Under the pieces are notes generated by a model. The model did not search any database. It was not told the origin of the DNA and saw only the letters and a program-made list of their open reading frames with translations. Of a DNA stretch of 64,000 nt, positions 1 to 14,021 are shown piece after piece (the stretch's first letter is position 1; each line of letters starts with the position of its first letter). A program made the position numbers and the translations under genes. The stretch comes from Siphonodentalium dalli. Its lineage: Eukaryota > Mollusca > Scaphopoda > Gadilida > Siphonodentaliidae. The DNA lies in contig CP136067.1 in assembly GCA_032622095.1 (NCBI GenBank), forward strand, positions 77,028,705 through 77,092,704, written 5' to 3'.

Positions 1-626
1 AAACTGTCGCAAAGGGTAGTCCGGTTCACCGCTTCAATGTTAGATATTCCTACATGCCAATATTGACGTCAGCTGAATTCCTAAACTCGTCCATGGCCAA
101 TCCAGCTCCGCTCACTGTTCCGTTTCTCTCCATGATGTCACCCTTACGCAGTACATACCGACGACGTTACGGAGTAGATGCATAGAGTTGGCGCCCGGTC
201 TACCGACTTCCGTTACGGTAGAGGGGCAATGTCGCTAGAGCTATAATCGACCGTCACCTCAGAATTTGCAGTCACGTTATATTCAACTAATTAACGGGTC
301 TTTTTTCGGGTGGTTTCTATAACACCAAAGTGGGTGGAACATCTTGATATATAAATCAAATTGCACGTGCGGATGGGGTGGAGGCGATTTGAGATTATAG
401 ATGCGCTCCCATGAGTATACCATTTATCGAGGTCAAGGACGAGTATAGCTCTTGCGACATTACCCCGATACCTTCCATTACTAGCTCGTTGTTATATAAA
501 CAAACCAGCGTCGTCGCTTTTGTCGAAATTTGACAGTCAGTACATTCGCCCTGTATACATGCACTTTCAGAAATCACAACACACCACACCGTTATATCCC
601 ATCAATATCATTGTCTCGATATCTCG
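1..626. other. Non-coding, no recognised element
   Basis: AT-rich sequence with only short open frames and no family signature that I recognise. Nothing in it repeats elsewhere in the window as far as I can see. Confidence 0.4.
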
Positions 627-2295
627 AGAACATATCCATAAAAATCCGCTAAAATTCGCTTTGGGGAAAATTCATGATGGCGCCCAATGTGGTTGTTAGT
701 ATCGGAAATTGTTGAATTTCTGCAGTAGGTGCAACAATTAATGCCAAATTCGTAATAAACTTAAATATTGACAAACAATGCTTAGTCGTAAACCATATTT
801 GCAGAATGTCTTTCCCAAAAGTGAATGAAATTTTAGCTTTGTGCAAAATGTAATAGCTAGTCCTATAAGAGTGAACACACGCTCGAATTATTCTAGGATA
901 TGCATTGCTGAGTATAAGAGAAACGTTTGATCAGAGATGTAAGAATTCGCCCTAATGAATCTCACGAGAGAGCAACCGAAAGCAGTGACTCATGCAACGG
1001 TTAAATCTCGACGTTTGGGCCCCCAGAGACAGAACAATAACGCAGTTTTATTTGTACTTTTTATGTTGAGTAGTGTGGTTATGTGCAATTAAACAGTTTA
1101 ATGCCTATCTTCAATAAATTCTAAATTTGACCAGTATGGTTTTACATGTTGTGTGGCTGAGACTGTGCCTATAGCTGGAAATTATATTTGGTTATATTCA
1201 CCAAAGACACATATACGCGAAAAGTACTACGATTTCTGCAACCGCATCACCGCGTTGACCCCTTTCCATTATGTTGCATATAGTTGTTGTACACAAAACC
1301 ACAAATAGCAACATTTAGCGAATGTTCAACGCTGAAATATCAGTTTTAAACGATTATCCCCTGCTATTTAGCACAATTACGTGGGTGGTATTGGTAAGAT
1401 AATTTCAAACAAAAAGATACCGAAAACTAATATTGTGCATTGCGTGCATGATAGTATATTCCAGTTGTAAAGTGGGGAGTGAAGTAACTTGAACAAAATT
1501 ATCTTCTAATAAACCGGTTTGGTAGCAGCGTAAACAAAATAGTCTTACATAAACTGTAAGAGATACCATCTCTTTGATCTGTTGAGATATGGCGCTAATC
1601 TATTGAATAGATGAGTGTTTTTGCAGTATGATATGCATTGGGACATATGTGTATGGTATATTATCACGGAGAGCGTAACATATTCCATAAATATAACTAG
1701 TCTTTATACCACAAGGGTGTGCACTTCAGTTTATGTGTTACATTGAATAATTAATCACAATGCCAAATGAAACTACCATGCACTGCGTGGCGAAACATTA
1801 CTTTGTATGTTGCATGACCAAAATTATTATATTTTGACCGGACAGTTGGATGTTAGATAAGCAGAACACCGAACTTTTAAGACGTAAACCATTGGGTTTG
1901 ACTTGCGTTGCAATGACCAATAAATCCTTCAGAGGATCTGTTTTTATGATATGTGTCACTTTAAAGATACTAAATAACATACATGTTGTACATTAATAAT
2001 ACGTATTTTCACTCCAATATGGTTATCCAATATGTTGCTTTCGTCGTGGCATCTCTTGCAGTTGCGGCCATTTTGACAGTCATTTCATGGCCCGGATGGT
2101 ATTATTTTCTGTTCGTGTCACAATATTATTCGCTCCCGTGCTAGAATTTAACACATCCTTGTATAACTGCATAACTCCTATGCCACAACATATCGTATAC
2201 TTACCTTCATAATTTACGTCAGATCCCACCCCTATTCAGGGCGCTGTAAAATATTTTCCCCATAGCGGATTTTAGCGAATTTCGGATATGTTACA
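627..2295. repeat. Region between diverged inverted repeats
   Basis: About 55 bp at 627-685 reappears in reverse complement at 2238-2295. Both arms share AACATATCC, a 'cgctaaaat' core, 'ggggaaaat' and a 'gcgccc' end. A further 'atatcattg' match lies just outside each arm. The arms differ by several substitutions and short gaps. The 1.55 kb between them has no open frame worth calling. This could be two opposite-facing fragments of one repeat family or the ends of an old inverted-repeat element; I cannot tell which. Confidence 0.45.
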
Positions 2296-2609
2296 CACGA
2301 AGATCTCCTCTTTCCAATGATATCAAATTTAGCTTGTTCAGAATTTTTTCCTGGTAGACCTTATATTTTCAGCCCCGACAGCCAGACTTATAATCTCAAC
2401 ATATTGTTGACATGAACTTTCCAATTATTGTTGATTCACCATGAAATTTCCAACTGTTGAAAATTTTGATCAAAGTTGGGAGTGATACACCCCAAATCCC
2501 ATTGTTCCTGACTATATACATGTAGGACAATTAAAGGCACCCATACCAGCGAATATATTGGAAATGAAGATAGAACTGAAGCAATCTATTCATAAATACT
2601 GGTCATAGA

Positions 2610-3560
2610 ATGAGCATAATACAAGACCAGACATTAAAAATTATTAGCTCAACTTTACAACGTAAAGTTTCAGCCATTGCCATGTTTTGGAGTCCGTTTT
2701 CCACATGGACGTGCGTCCGTCCTTGCATCAACAATTTCCTTCGGCCCACCCTACAGGCCACACCCCTTCTCCGACCTTCACCAACTTCATATGTAGCTGC
2801 AGGGCGTCGAATAGATGGGAGCTATCGCATTTTTCCGAATTTTGATGAAAAACATGGCCGCCAGCAGCCATCTTGGATTTCAAATTTGAATCCATCGGCA
2901 CACCATACAGCTCGTATTTATGGCCGGATCATTTTATTTTTATTTTGCAGGCACCATTGTGATCACCTGTAGATAGGAGCTATCGAATTTGAACGATTTT
3001 CGGCTCACCCTACATGCCACATCTCTGATCCAATCGTCACCAAACTTCATATGGATCTTCGAGGTGACCCCTATATGGGAGCCTCCTATCTTGACCGAAA
3101 TTTGTTAAAAATAACATGACCGACAGCAGCCATATTGGATTTCAAAAATTCGAATCCACCGGTACACCCCGCAGCCCACATTTATTGGATAATTGATTTG
3201 AACATTTACAGGCATGTTTAGAATCACCTCTAGACGGAGGGCTATCAAATTTGAACAATTTTCAATGAAAAACATGGCCACCGGCAGCCATCTTGGATTT
3301 TACTCTTTGTATCACCAAATCCTTTGGCACACCCTGCAGGCCACATCCCTCACATGATGATCACCAAACTGCATATGGATCTTCGGGGTGACCTCTAGAT
3401 GGGAGCCTTCTATTTTGACCGAAATTAGTTGAAAAACATGGCCGCCAACGGCCATCTTGGAATTACTCTTTGTATGACTAAATCCTTTGGCGCACCCAAC
3501 AAACGATATCCCTCACCCGATCATGGTCAAGCTTTATATGGATTTTCAGCGTGACTTCTT
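2610..3560. repeat. Degenerate tandem repeat with 'catggccgcc' motif
   Basis: A diverged block recurs about every 160-260 bp. Each block contains a 'catggccgccagcagccat' type motif (near 2853, 3115, 3273 and 3437), a 'cttcatatggat' motif, 'gatgggagc' and 'ccctacaggccaca' variants. The 120-residue open frame at 2610-2972 lies across the first block and does not continue, so I do not call it a gene. Similar sequences are, as I recall, common interspersed repeats in aquatic invertebrates; that is recollection, not a search. Confidence 0.6.
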
Positions 3561-4714
3561 CTTTGTCATTTTCATTGCTCAACAAAAAATTAACTCATCC
3601 CCATGTTGAGCTACAGTGTCATTGGCAGTTTCATTAGTGAAATATAGCTGAAGAAACACACATCATAACAAGAAGGTAAACTCTTATATATAACAAACTG
3701 GTTATACCCCCTTGGTAGGTTAGATCCATCAGTGCGCTAAAACTTTATACAGTAGGTGACAGATAAAACCAGATTATTCATGCGAAATTAGAACTACTTG
3801 TAGCGAATTAAATGCTCAATAACTTTCGGGGTTTCTCGCCAATGATTGTTGTTGCATGTAGTTGTGGAAATGTGTATGCAGATGCCGAACACTACTTTTT
3901 TATTGTCTTCAACAAAGTAAACAAAGAGAAACTTTAAACAAGAGATTGTTAAAATTGAACGTGAACACAGCCATTGAAATTATTCTGTTTGGTGGTCCTG
4001 CTTTGGGTAATAATATTAATTGTGACATTTGTGAGATTTCAAATACAATAATAGATCCGATATGAAAGCCATAAATTAACCAAACCGAACCCATGAGTCA
4101 ATTTTTACATTGCAAAGGTTGTTGTATGAATTTTGGCCTTCAAATAAAGGGGGTGTAGTTGGAACTGAGAGTTGAAATTTGTCTATATCACCTAAAGCGT
4201 TTCAACTAATGAGCATCAACTGACAGGCCGCTCTATGTCGGTGTTGCGCATCTGCACTTGTTAGTTATGTTATGCTATATTATGTTTGTGGGTGTGGGCT
4301 TGTATACAGGCTTGTCTGTTGTCTGGACCCGGTGCCATGTCATTGTACATTTGCACAAATAAACTGCTTAAAAAACAACAATAATTCATAACGCAGTTGA
4401 GATAATGCTCGACGTGTATACACAAAAATTGACGACACCATCTTGTATTGCGTTGAGTACTTGGGATTGTGAAAACAATGTAGTAAAAAAAAACGTAATG
4501 TAATATATACTTAGCACGATCATCACTACAACGCCAAGAAACTCTTTTGTGTCACACATAGGAACCAATCGATAATGGATGGCAATCGCTACTTGTGGAA
4601 CCATTAAACAAATTAATGTTTTATACGGATATATACAAGATATGTAGAACCGCGGCCACCGTTCCTTACAAACAGATCCTGTTGTAATGGCGACTGAGTC
4701 GACACAAAGACGGA
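3561..4714. other. Non-coding; possible retroelement 3' end near 4.37 kb
   Basis: No supported gene. At about 4357-4380 'gcacaaataaactgctt' followed by an A-rich stretch looks like a polyadenylation signal and tail of a degraded LINE or SINE 3' end, but no coding remnant supports this. Confidence 0.3.
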
Positions 4715-6284
4715 CAAGGAGATTTAATGTCTCCGTTTTTGTTCTCCTTATTTGTGAATGACTTGCAGGAATTTATCAGTAACTGTGCGGTCGAAAAGTT
4801 TAAGTATCCTGATGAACTATTTTTTGACAATTTGAAATGGGTATATTAGGTTTGTTATATGCGGATGATACTGTACTAATGACAGGCAACGAGGCAACTA
4901 TGCACAGAGCGATTCAGGCAATTAGTGATTATGCGGACGCATGGGGTTTAGAAGTAATCGTATCAAAAATAAAAGTTGTGATTTTCTGTAAAAGATTACC
5001 TAAGATTTTGCCGACATTTATATTCAATGGTAAACCTTTGGAAACGGTAAAGGAATTTGTGTATTTGGCTGTAATTTTTTTCTTTATTAGGAGATTGTGT
5101 AGATCTATTAAGAAAACGTGCAAACTTGGCACGAAGGCGATGTATGCACTGTTGAATAAAGTAAGGAAATTAGAGCTACCTGTAGATATAATGCTTCATT
5201 ATTTTGATACGATGGTCGCACCCATATTATTATATGGCAGTGAAGTTTGGGAGTTTGAACCTGTAAATCAATCGAAAGTGTCCATCTCAAATTATGTAAG
5301 GTTAACCATAGGTATGAGAGAAAGTACACAAAACTATATGGTATACGGAGAATTAGGTCGCCATCATTTAATAATTGAAATAAAATGTAGAACCATATAA
5401 CGTATTGGTCGAAATTAATATCGAATGAGGTCTCGATTATCGCAAAAAATATGTGTAAATTAATACACACCATTTATCAAAATCAGCCTCTCGGTGGAAA
5501 CCTCAAATGGCTCCGGTTTATAGAGCAGACATTCCAAGATACTGGAAAGAACTCCATGTTCATAATCAGAAGGGATCTTATTAACGCACTCGGTTATAAA
5601 ACGAATCCAGTCCATACTTACTGATCAGTTTAACCAGGAATGGTTGGGAAATGTAGCCGCATCATCACGGGGTGTTTTCTACGGTGGTATTTATGTACGC
5701 CCGGAGATCAGAAGATATCTAACTGAACTTCCATGGCACTTAGCCGAATGCATTGTTAAGATTAGGACATCAAATAATCGATTGCCAATAGAAAGTTGAC
5801 GGTGGAAAAAATCAAAACGGAATGACAGAGTTTGTACATTATGTAATGACGGCATAGGAGACGAGTACCAATTTGTAATTATGTGTTCTCACCTTAATTA
5901 TATCCGAATCAAAATTCAAATATATCCCGGACTATTACTGGAAATATCATAGCGAAGAAAATCTTTATAGACTTCTATCAATTGAACATATTATTATATT
6001 ACGGAGATTGTCACTATACCTGAAGTGTGCCTTTAAGGAATTGCCCAAAATTTAAGACACTGAAGACTTCAAGCAAAAATTCCGCGTTTCAAAACACATC
6101 CCATTTGTTGAGACCGGGGGTAAATATAACTGCTGTTCCCCTGCATTATTCGATGTGGGTGATTAGATGTGCATGGGCGCTTCACGCAGAGGGGTTGAGT
6201 ACATATTGTACATATATGTATATATATTTTGCATGTTCTGTGTTAAATCATAGCTTTTGCAATAAACTGATTCTGATTCTGAAT
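4715..6284 (+). pseudogene. Decayed LINE: RT to C-terminal Cys domain and 3' tail
   Basis: Remnant of a non-LTR retrotransposon polyprotein, which would copy element RNA into the genome by target-primed reverse transcription. In order it shows GDLMSPFLFSLFVNDL (RT, near 4719), then after a stop and a frame change LLYADDTVLM with the catalytic YADD (about 4852-4881). The RT/thumb region follows with ILLYGSEVW and MVYGELGR to 5400. A further frame change leads into 5400-5620, then a C-terminal domain (5637-5900) with YLTELPWHLAE and CTLCNDGIGDEYQFVIMC, a Cys/His pattern of this LINE type. Several stops and frame shifts make it non-functional. The 3' end is probably near 6284, where 'aataaactgattctgattct' resembles a LINE polyadenylation signal and short-repeat tail. 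It is probably the same family as the fragments at 56.9-57.3 and 63-64 kb. Confidence 0.85.
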
Positions 6285-9241
6285 TTGAGCTCAGCAAAAC
6301 ACGAGTTATCTTCTTGTCTGTTATCCGCCTTTATTATCACCTTGCATTCCGAACTTATATATGAAGTATACAAATTTAAGCAGGTTGAAAAGATATATAT
6401 TTATGATCTTCAAATGCAAACGTTCCCATTCTCATTCTGAAATACTAATATAATGATTCTTGTAAAACCCAGATGTCTTCAAAAATAGGTGTTAACGTTT
6501 CTGAAAATGTGTTACAAAGCACGCGACTGTCACACACTCAACAGTGTATACATGAATTTATTTACTCCGGTATTGTCATAATAGGATCACATGTAACAAA
6601 ATATATGACAGTCTTGAACTTATTCCATATTGGGATAAGCTCATATTGTACTTGTGCAAAAGACAGCGCGCCGACACAGACAGGAATGTGCTTTTATGAT
6701 ATATATCTTACTAGTTACATATACATTACATATATTTCGTTTTAATTGTATGCTAATATTGAAACTATATTGAATTAAGCTATGGGACCATCGTGCTTCA
6801 GCAGCCGAAATATAAAATGTTTATCAAATGCCCTACTGTACAGTACATAGTTGGTTCACTGTGGATTGGTTAACTTTGTTGGTGATCGCTTCAGTGTGTG
6901 TACTCCGGTGACTGAAATATCACGATTGCGTAATTAAGACTAGAAAGGCTTCTTTTCGTGTTTAATTAGTACATCGGGATGGCGCGACACGTTTTATGAC
7001 CTAGCACAAAGGCCGTGCCTGCATCATGCAAATTGGAATCATCGGAGCATAGGACGCGATGAAAAGCTCACAGAAATCCATGTTCATAAAGTTAAATCGA
7101 AGAAGTACTGTTCAATTCTGTGCGCAATATAAAATGATAGTTTTATCAAAGCAGTGGTTGAAAAAATACCGTCTTCCATTAGGCATTGCTTTACGTCAGG
7201 TGTGCAGCCGGCGCCAAAAATCATCGCAAATATTTATATAACATATCTTAGAATCGTGGGAACGTAGACCTTTCTATATGATGACCCAACATAGTCGGCG
7301 GAAGAAAGATGATACTATAATTGGGAATCTGGAAGTACACACTGAATCTGGGATACATTATTGCAGTGACCAAGATGGTGTTCTTGGAAATGTCCGCTTT
7401 TGAGCCCTAGATTATCTAAATTATAAATTAGTCTGAATGTTCACTACTTTGTACTCATATGTTGGCTAACGCTAATTATTATACATTTTTGCGCAGAACG
7501 CATAAGCATTCCTTAAAAAGCCAGGGCAGTATAGTTTTGGTGTCGAGTGTCGACGCAGGAACATATAATCTGTTTCATATTCAACCTATACTATTAATTA
7601 ATATGCCTTATTACCTCTAATTTAATCTCCAATTCGCCATATTCTAGTCCTGAATATGTGCATTTTTAGCACTTTCGAATGTACACTCAAACTATGAGAC
7701 TTTTGATATGAATGAACCAACATATATCGGAAAGATCAATCTGATAAGTAATTCTTATTAGACCGTTTATTTGAGGAAAAGAAGAAATAACTTTTGCCAT
7801 TCATTTTAGAGATCACAACACACCCACATCAAGTACGACAGACATTTATCAAATTTCATGTTCTTGTTGAATTTGTATGGAAGAAAATTACAACAGATAT
7901 ATATTATCCAGTATATAAGAATTATACAATATCGGCATTAATTCGGCCATCAAAATTTGTTTAATTCGCTATAGCTCTCTTAAAGCTAATAAACATGTCA
8001 ACGTATCCGATGAAATAGTGGAATAGAGATCGGCTATATGTTTAGTTTGGCCATCATGTGTACTAAACAACTCGCCGCATATATTGATCACACAGTACTA
8101 TACATCCCGGTGCATTCTCTGCGCGCCCGCACAAATAGCTAAACTCAGTTTATTGACTATATTAGCATATTAAATGAGGAGGCAGGCTTTAGCGCAAATA
8201 CACTCGTGTCACAAACACGCCTTTTTCAACTTAAACCAGCGGGTTGTATGATGGAAGTGGTAGTCGCAGTTTATGTTTATTGTTGTTTTTTGTTGTTGTG
8301 CTTCGGCATTTATATAAACATTTCAATAATCCCACCGCGCTAGCTGTTATAAATGGACCTATAATATTTTACGCATATGCCGTACCTTTTGGCTTTGGCT
8401 TGAGCAAATAACTGTAGCTATAATTACAAATATTGGCATTATAACTTGAAGTTGATGGAGTTTCTCGTTCGCGATTTAGCATTGATATCACAAAAACACT
8501 GTCTTTATGGAGTAACAATAGTCCATGGCGTAACATTGTAATGGTAACAGCAAGGGGAACCCACAACAAGGGATGGCTTGAGCGCACACCAGAAGCAATA
8601 TAATTGTTTTAATACTATAATATGTGCCCCGAACGAGCAATGGGTAATATACTTAACATGAATTTTCATGGTCGTTGGAACATGTTATTTCCAATTGTAT
8701 CCTAGTGTTTTTATCATCACCAGAGCGGTTTGTTGTTTTACTTTCCTGCATTTTTATACTTACGTTTATGTGTAAATGTTGCACAAAAACGAGTTGAGGT
8801 CATGTATTTTTTTTTACAAAGATGCGAACAAGTTCTCACTTAAATGTTTTTTGTATTAATGCTGCCTGGTGATCGGCGTTTAATTTCAGTATTGTTTCGG
8901 AATATATTAATCAAACTACTTCACGAGAGAATATGCACGTAGCGTGCACAGTTCTAACATTAAGTTACCATGTATTGAGAAACTTATATAGATATTTTCA
9001 CCACAATGTGTACTTGATGATGGGAACACACTGAACACCACACGCAAATGATATACGGATAGTTCATATCCCTAAAATCTATCAATAAAACGCATCTTTT
9101 AGTGTCTTCGGTAAAATTGAAAAATGTTCGTCTCATTTCTGTTGGAAACGTTCCTACGACTGTCGATCTGATGCATATAAAATCCATACATACGTCTTGC
9201 ATGTAATGTTATATTTTGTCCCGGAGCATGCAATTAATCTA
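6285..9241. other. Non-coding, no recognised element
   Basis: AT-rich sequence with short open frames only (72 residues or fewer, apart from a 90-residue frame at 6473-6745). None carries a recognisable motif. No strong repeat seen. Confidence 0.4.
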
Positions 9242-9242
9242 G

Positions 9243-9287
<45 letters not shown>
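9242..9287. repeat. (AT)n microsatellite
   Basis: About 45 bp of perfect alternating T and A. Confidence 0.95.
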
Positions 9288-9289
<2 letters not shown>

Positions 9290-9585
9290 GACAGGTGATG
9301 GTATCCGTTTGTGTGTATTCGTTAGGACAGAAAGCATGGACGTCTACGATATCTAAAAGTGTTCACATGACCACACCAAATGTGTGAGGCCTTGTCGTTC
9401 ATCACGATACAAGTGTTTGGAATGTGGATGAAACGAAATCGCGAATCTGTGCAGACTGTAACTAATATCATAAATTTTATTGTTGGGCAATCAAATAATA
9501 GGAATGTCTGTAATGGAATCGTCTCGAGATGAGCCAACCAATCATCTCAGCTTGTGAATTCAAAGATATGAGGAGATGCCAATCC

Positions 9586-9757
9586 GCATCCGATTATTGG
9601 ACTATATCAGGCAATGGACGATGAAGGGAGCATCCGATTATTGGACTATATCAGGCAATGGACGATGAAGGGAGCATCCGATTATTGGACTATATCAGGC
9701 AATGGACGATGAAGGGAGCATCCGATTATTGGACTATATCAGGCAATGGACGATGAA
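9586..9757. repeat. 44-bp minisatellite, 4 copies
   Basis: Units start with GCATCCGATTATTGG at 9586, 9630, 9674 and 9718. They contain 'caggcaatggacgatgaa' and are virtually identical. The last unit diverges after 'gacgatgaa'. The lack of divergence suggests recent expansion. Confidence 0.95.
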
Positions 9758-12105
9758 ATGAACAGAGAAGTCAACTTGCAGTCTTCATCGAAACAATTGG
9801 TGTATGGGCTACTATATTAATGTATAGTTCACCTCGCCCAGAAATGGCGCCCTGTGATTGGCGGAGAGCTGTGTTCTATATATGGTGTAGTGTTATACTA
9901 AATGTAGCGCACTACTATACTTGTATATATAGTATGGTGCTAAATTTAGCACATGCTCTACTATACAGCGTCAACTTACGAAGTGGCAACATTAGGTTGA
10001 ATTAACATTGTGGTGCAGTTTGTGGATTTCGTGCATTCAAAATAGTACCCAAATACTGGGTGTTTCGGTTTATTGAATTAGTAGATTTCAGCACACTCTT
10101 GCGACGATTATGTTTCTCTTCAACTGTTTTTATCGGTAAGGTGATAATCATATTTGTACTCCATAAAACGAGTAGTACTTGATTTTTATTAACGTCTTAT
10201 TAAGGATATTTTGTCCAGCAGTTGGTGTTGGTGCGATACGGTTATGTGTAGTATGTATGCTACAAGTTCGAATTGTTCGGCGAAATATAATAAATAGAGC
10301 ATGTCTTGTCGTGAACTATATACACATGAACCCACTATGCACTATACCGACGCAATCAACTCCAAACCATGCTCTATTAAATAACAGTGTACATATTTAT
10401 ATATAATTATTGTTATCAAGAATTTTAGAGTGAGTGGCAGGGGTAAATATTACTCTTAAAGATAGCTTCGATGACTGGATTGTTTCGTAATCCAGAAAAT
10501 CATATGGATATGAGAAAAATCGTATGTTTGGATTTCGCAGGGCAAACAAAATTCGTTTCAATAAATAAGAAGAGAAGCTGGTGCAATCACATTCTAAAGA
10601 CTCTAAAACCGAGGCTGCAAACGCCCGCATATAGATGATGAATCAATGTGAAATTCAGATTATCATGTGTGACGAGTCATTCAGACAGTATAGCCTCTAA
10701 TCCTACCGATGACGGTCGTATATACACGGCTTTTGGTGTGACAGGAAGGGAAAGCAACCTTTTCAATTTCGACTTCGGACCTTGAATGTAAACTGGAGAT
10801 GACCATTCGGGCCATTGTGTCACGTCATGGTGGACGCATATTCGACTTAAATGAATAACCTGACCTTGCCAAATTTGTTGATGTAATTTGGAAGGAGGGA
10901 TAAAATATGTCGGTAAATACACTGAATAATAATCCACAGGTATATGAACTGAAAACAAACTGCCAAATCCATGTAAATTTCCCAGTTATTTCCATATTTT
11001 TAACGCTCTTATATTTTTACCTTATCGGGAATAGAGTGGCAACGAACACTCTTTATTGATCCATGCTGAAGAAAAATCTGGAAGGATGTTTCCAAATGCT
11101 ATGGTTTAATGAGTCTCTGTGGTAAATGCTATCCGGACCGGAGTGAATATTATGAAACATATTTACAATAGTAAACCGGTATTATTTGTGATATTTCACC
11201 ATCGCTTGTGTACCCGAGTAGTAGTATCAAACCAGTTTAGTATTAGGAATCCACAGATTCGGACGATTACAAATTTTATTAAATCTCCAAAACGGTAAAT
11301 TGCCGAGTATAGTAATTTAGTAATTAGTATAGTTCCATAACACAACAGCGAGGGTTTGCAGGCGCACATCATCGTATTCCAATTAGTTGTTACTGGGAGG
11401 AACAAATCGCCATTACAAACGCCGATTCACGATATGTGCACGTTCTTATTATTGAAATGTTCAGTAATTTGTAATGACAAGAAAAGTATGCTATACCGGT
11501 GACAGAATATCGATTTTCTTTTTTAACGAGCTGACAACGTAGGAGAATGGATATGGAATTAGAGAGTGTCTTGACTCTCCTCTCAGCCTGTTCTCCCGAA
11601 AACCCGCACATTATCTGCTTATAGAGATCTTGTTTTAGGTAGATAATCTGCTTAGAATAGCCTCATTTTGAGTCGAATTATGTGCTGAAAATGAGAACAC
11701 AGTATCGACTCATAATGAGACGGTTCTGTGCAGATTGTGTGCGGACAATGACACAAATAAGCTAACCCACGACTTTTCATGCGTTTTCTCTGTGGCCCGC
11801 GTCATAAATCAAAATAACGACTATGACCCCATTATCTGCTTATTTAAGAATAAAATAATCACATTATGTACATATCTGGCAGGAGTCGAGCGGGACAGTT
11901 CATTATTGCTTTGTATGTCTGCTGTTCCTCTTGTCAGGCACTGAGCACGGGTGAGTTGTGCGGTCGCGATCTAGGTTGCAGCTGCCCCCGTGCTTAGCGC
12001 CAGTGAGATGGTTTTGGATTAGGCTTAGAACGGATTATGGATTTGATCCCCGAAGCCGCGTTGCTTGCAGTGCAAAGTAGTCGGGTAGTGAACATCGCTA
12101 GTTAG
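9758..12105. other. Non-coding, no recognised element
   Basis: Only short open frames on either strand (up to 93 residues), with no domain signature that I recognise. No obvious repeat. Confidence 0.35.
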
Positions 12106-12219
12106 TCTCTCCAGTCTAGCGGGGGCTACCTGACACTTTGCTTGGAGTTCCGGACTAAAGATGCTGGTAACCAGAGATCTAAAGACCGGGACGTCAACGC
12201 CAAAGCCACCCGCTGCACC

Positions 12220-12983
12220 ATGCAGAAGATGGAGACAGGGCCTACGAAGAAAAAGACTCCTTCTATGCGTAGAAGGGACGCTGCTAGACGGGCGAAGTGG
12301 AAGAAGAGGATGGGGGTGACCGTTGATCGACCGGTCACCCTCCCCGTGTGGTTCAGCCGTCCAGTGTCACAGCCGGCAGGCCGGAGTTGTCTGAGAGACG
12401 CCCAGACGACCCGACCTGCATGGATACCAGTGACATCAGAACAGCTAGCAGGGACTCCGTTGATCTGCCGGAGGTCCCTGCTGTCGGCACAGAGACGAGC
12501 GGAGACAGGGACGCGGATACCACCCCCGATGTTCCTGCCGCCAGTTTCGACGTAGAGATGGAAACACCACCCAGCCATTCTCCACAAGGGGCGGATATCA
12601 CCATCTCCGTCCCTCCGACGCCGAAGTACGAGGAGAAGCCGGCGTCACCAACACCACATCAGGTCGAACAAGAGCGTGATGACCTCAAAGATGCGATTCT
12701 CGAACACCACGCAGCAGGAATGAAATATCCAATCACCAACCGCGATTTCTTCCTGCTGAGGGATCACCATATATACAGAGGACCAGACGAGCTGGACCCT
12801 GCACAAGGCATCATCAAAATTAAAGAAGAGAATATATACTTGTCTAAAAACCCTCCTCCACGGGGAAAGCAGGAAAAAACAGAAGAAAAATCCAGTTCCG
12901 ACTCAGACACAGCCACATCATCAACAACAGCAATACCAAACCGAAGAAAAAAGAAAGCCAACAAAACTAAACAAAAAAAATAG
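12220..12983 (+). pseudogene. Retroelement ORF1/gag-like coding remnant, frame-shifted
   Basis: This stretch is more GC-rich and more protein-like than its surroundings. A good start is the ATG at 12220 in a CACCATGC context. The first frame gives a Lys/Arg-rich N-terminus with KKKTPSMRRRDAARRAKWKK, resembling the 'KTPS...RD..R' start common in gag/ORF1-like proteins of invertebrate retroelements (recollection). That frame soon turns low quality. The neighbouring frame, open from 12327, gives an acidic Ser/Pro/Thr-rich middle (DTTPDVPAASFDVEMETPPS), then AGMKYPITNRDFFLLRDHHI, and a basic C-terminus ending in RRKKKANKTKQKK before TAG at 12981. The two halves are joined only if a frame shift lies near 12325-12347. 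It could instead be an exon of a host gene, but no enzyme domain follows. Confidence 0.45.
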
Positions 12984-14008
12984 ATCATTTTCATTTTCAT
13001 CTCACCGATTCATGCTTATGTTATACCATACCATGTTTCAAATTAAAATTCATAAGTGGGTTGTAGGAGAGGGGTTCCGCCCCTTTCAAATCTTCCCGGG
13101 AGAAATCCCAAACCCCCCATAGCATTATTATGTACATATTTCACACTATATGTCGATTATGTGCGTATTTGCGGGAGGATATTTTTCCCCTCCCCAACCA
13201 CCATACCAATCAAGGTGCATAAATCGGTAGATGCTTAAACATGGAATATTTGAACGGTACTTTAAAATTAAACACCACAGTGTGTATAGCGACTTCTCAA
13301 ACATTATACCAGAATTATAGAAAGTATGCTCGATATAATGGGGTGGGTTAACAACCTTACTCGTAACCGTCTCTGTCCATTATTATAGGAGTAACGCATC
13401 ATGGCATTGTGCGGACTGTTGACATTTTGTTTTTCTTATGATAAATATCAATAAGTTACGAAAAATGGACTTTTTATTTCCAAATTACACATTTGTAACC
13501 ATTAGTTAGATACCTCTTTCGCTTGATAAATTCTCAATGATATGTGTTAGCAAAATTTACTAACAGACTGAGTTATAAGGTTTGGTAGTACTGGCACTAA
13601 TCACTAACTTGTGAACACAAAACTATCCCCAATCGTCACTCACATCACAGCCGTTAAAGCGCTGATTCCATACCCTCTTCCATGCCATTCGCCATGCTGC
13701 ACATGAAGTATCATTCATATTAAGGTGTTTTGGGTAGAGTTCCGTTTAAAGACCATGCACTTTTGGGTTTCACAATTATTCCGGACCAGCAGTATTACGA
13801 ATCTTTGTTGTTAAGTACAATTGTTAGTAATAACAAATTAATACAATATAATAATTTGTACAAGTTTCACAATGGCATGCTTCAAACCAGCACCGGACAC
13901 GCCGCTAGAGACCATGCTGCCGAACAAAAAAAACTTATTGTTGGAAAGTATCCGCCATCGTCATTTGTACAACATGTCTGTTTACCTGAATGCCATCATG
14001 TGATTTAG
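12984..14008. other. Non-coding with a 92-residue open frame of unknown nature
   Basis: The frame at 13730-14008 (+) reads like degraded coding sequence (FKDHALLGFTIIPDQQYYES) but matches nothing I recognise. Immediately downstream is the sequence described in the next entry. Confidence 0.3.
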
Positions 14009-14021
14009 TCTGACTAATACC

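Noticed and set aside
2610-2972. 120-residue open frame
   Set aside because: It lies across the degenerate tandem repeat, and the other repeat blocks do not keep the frame.
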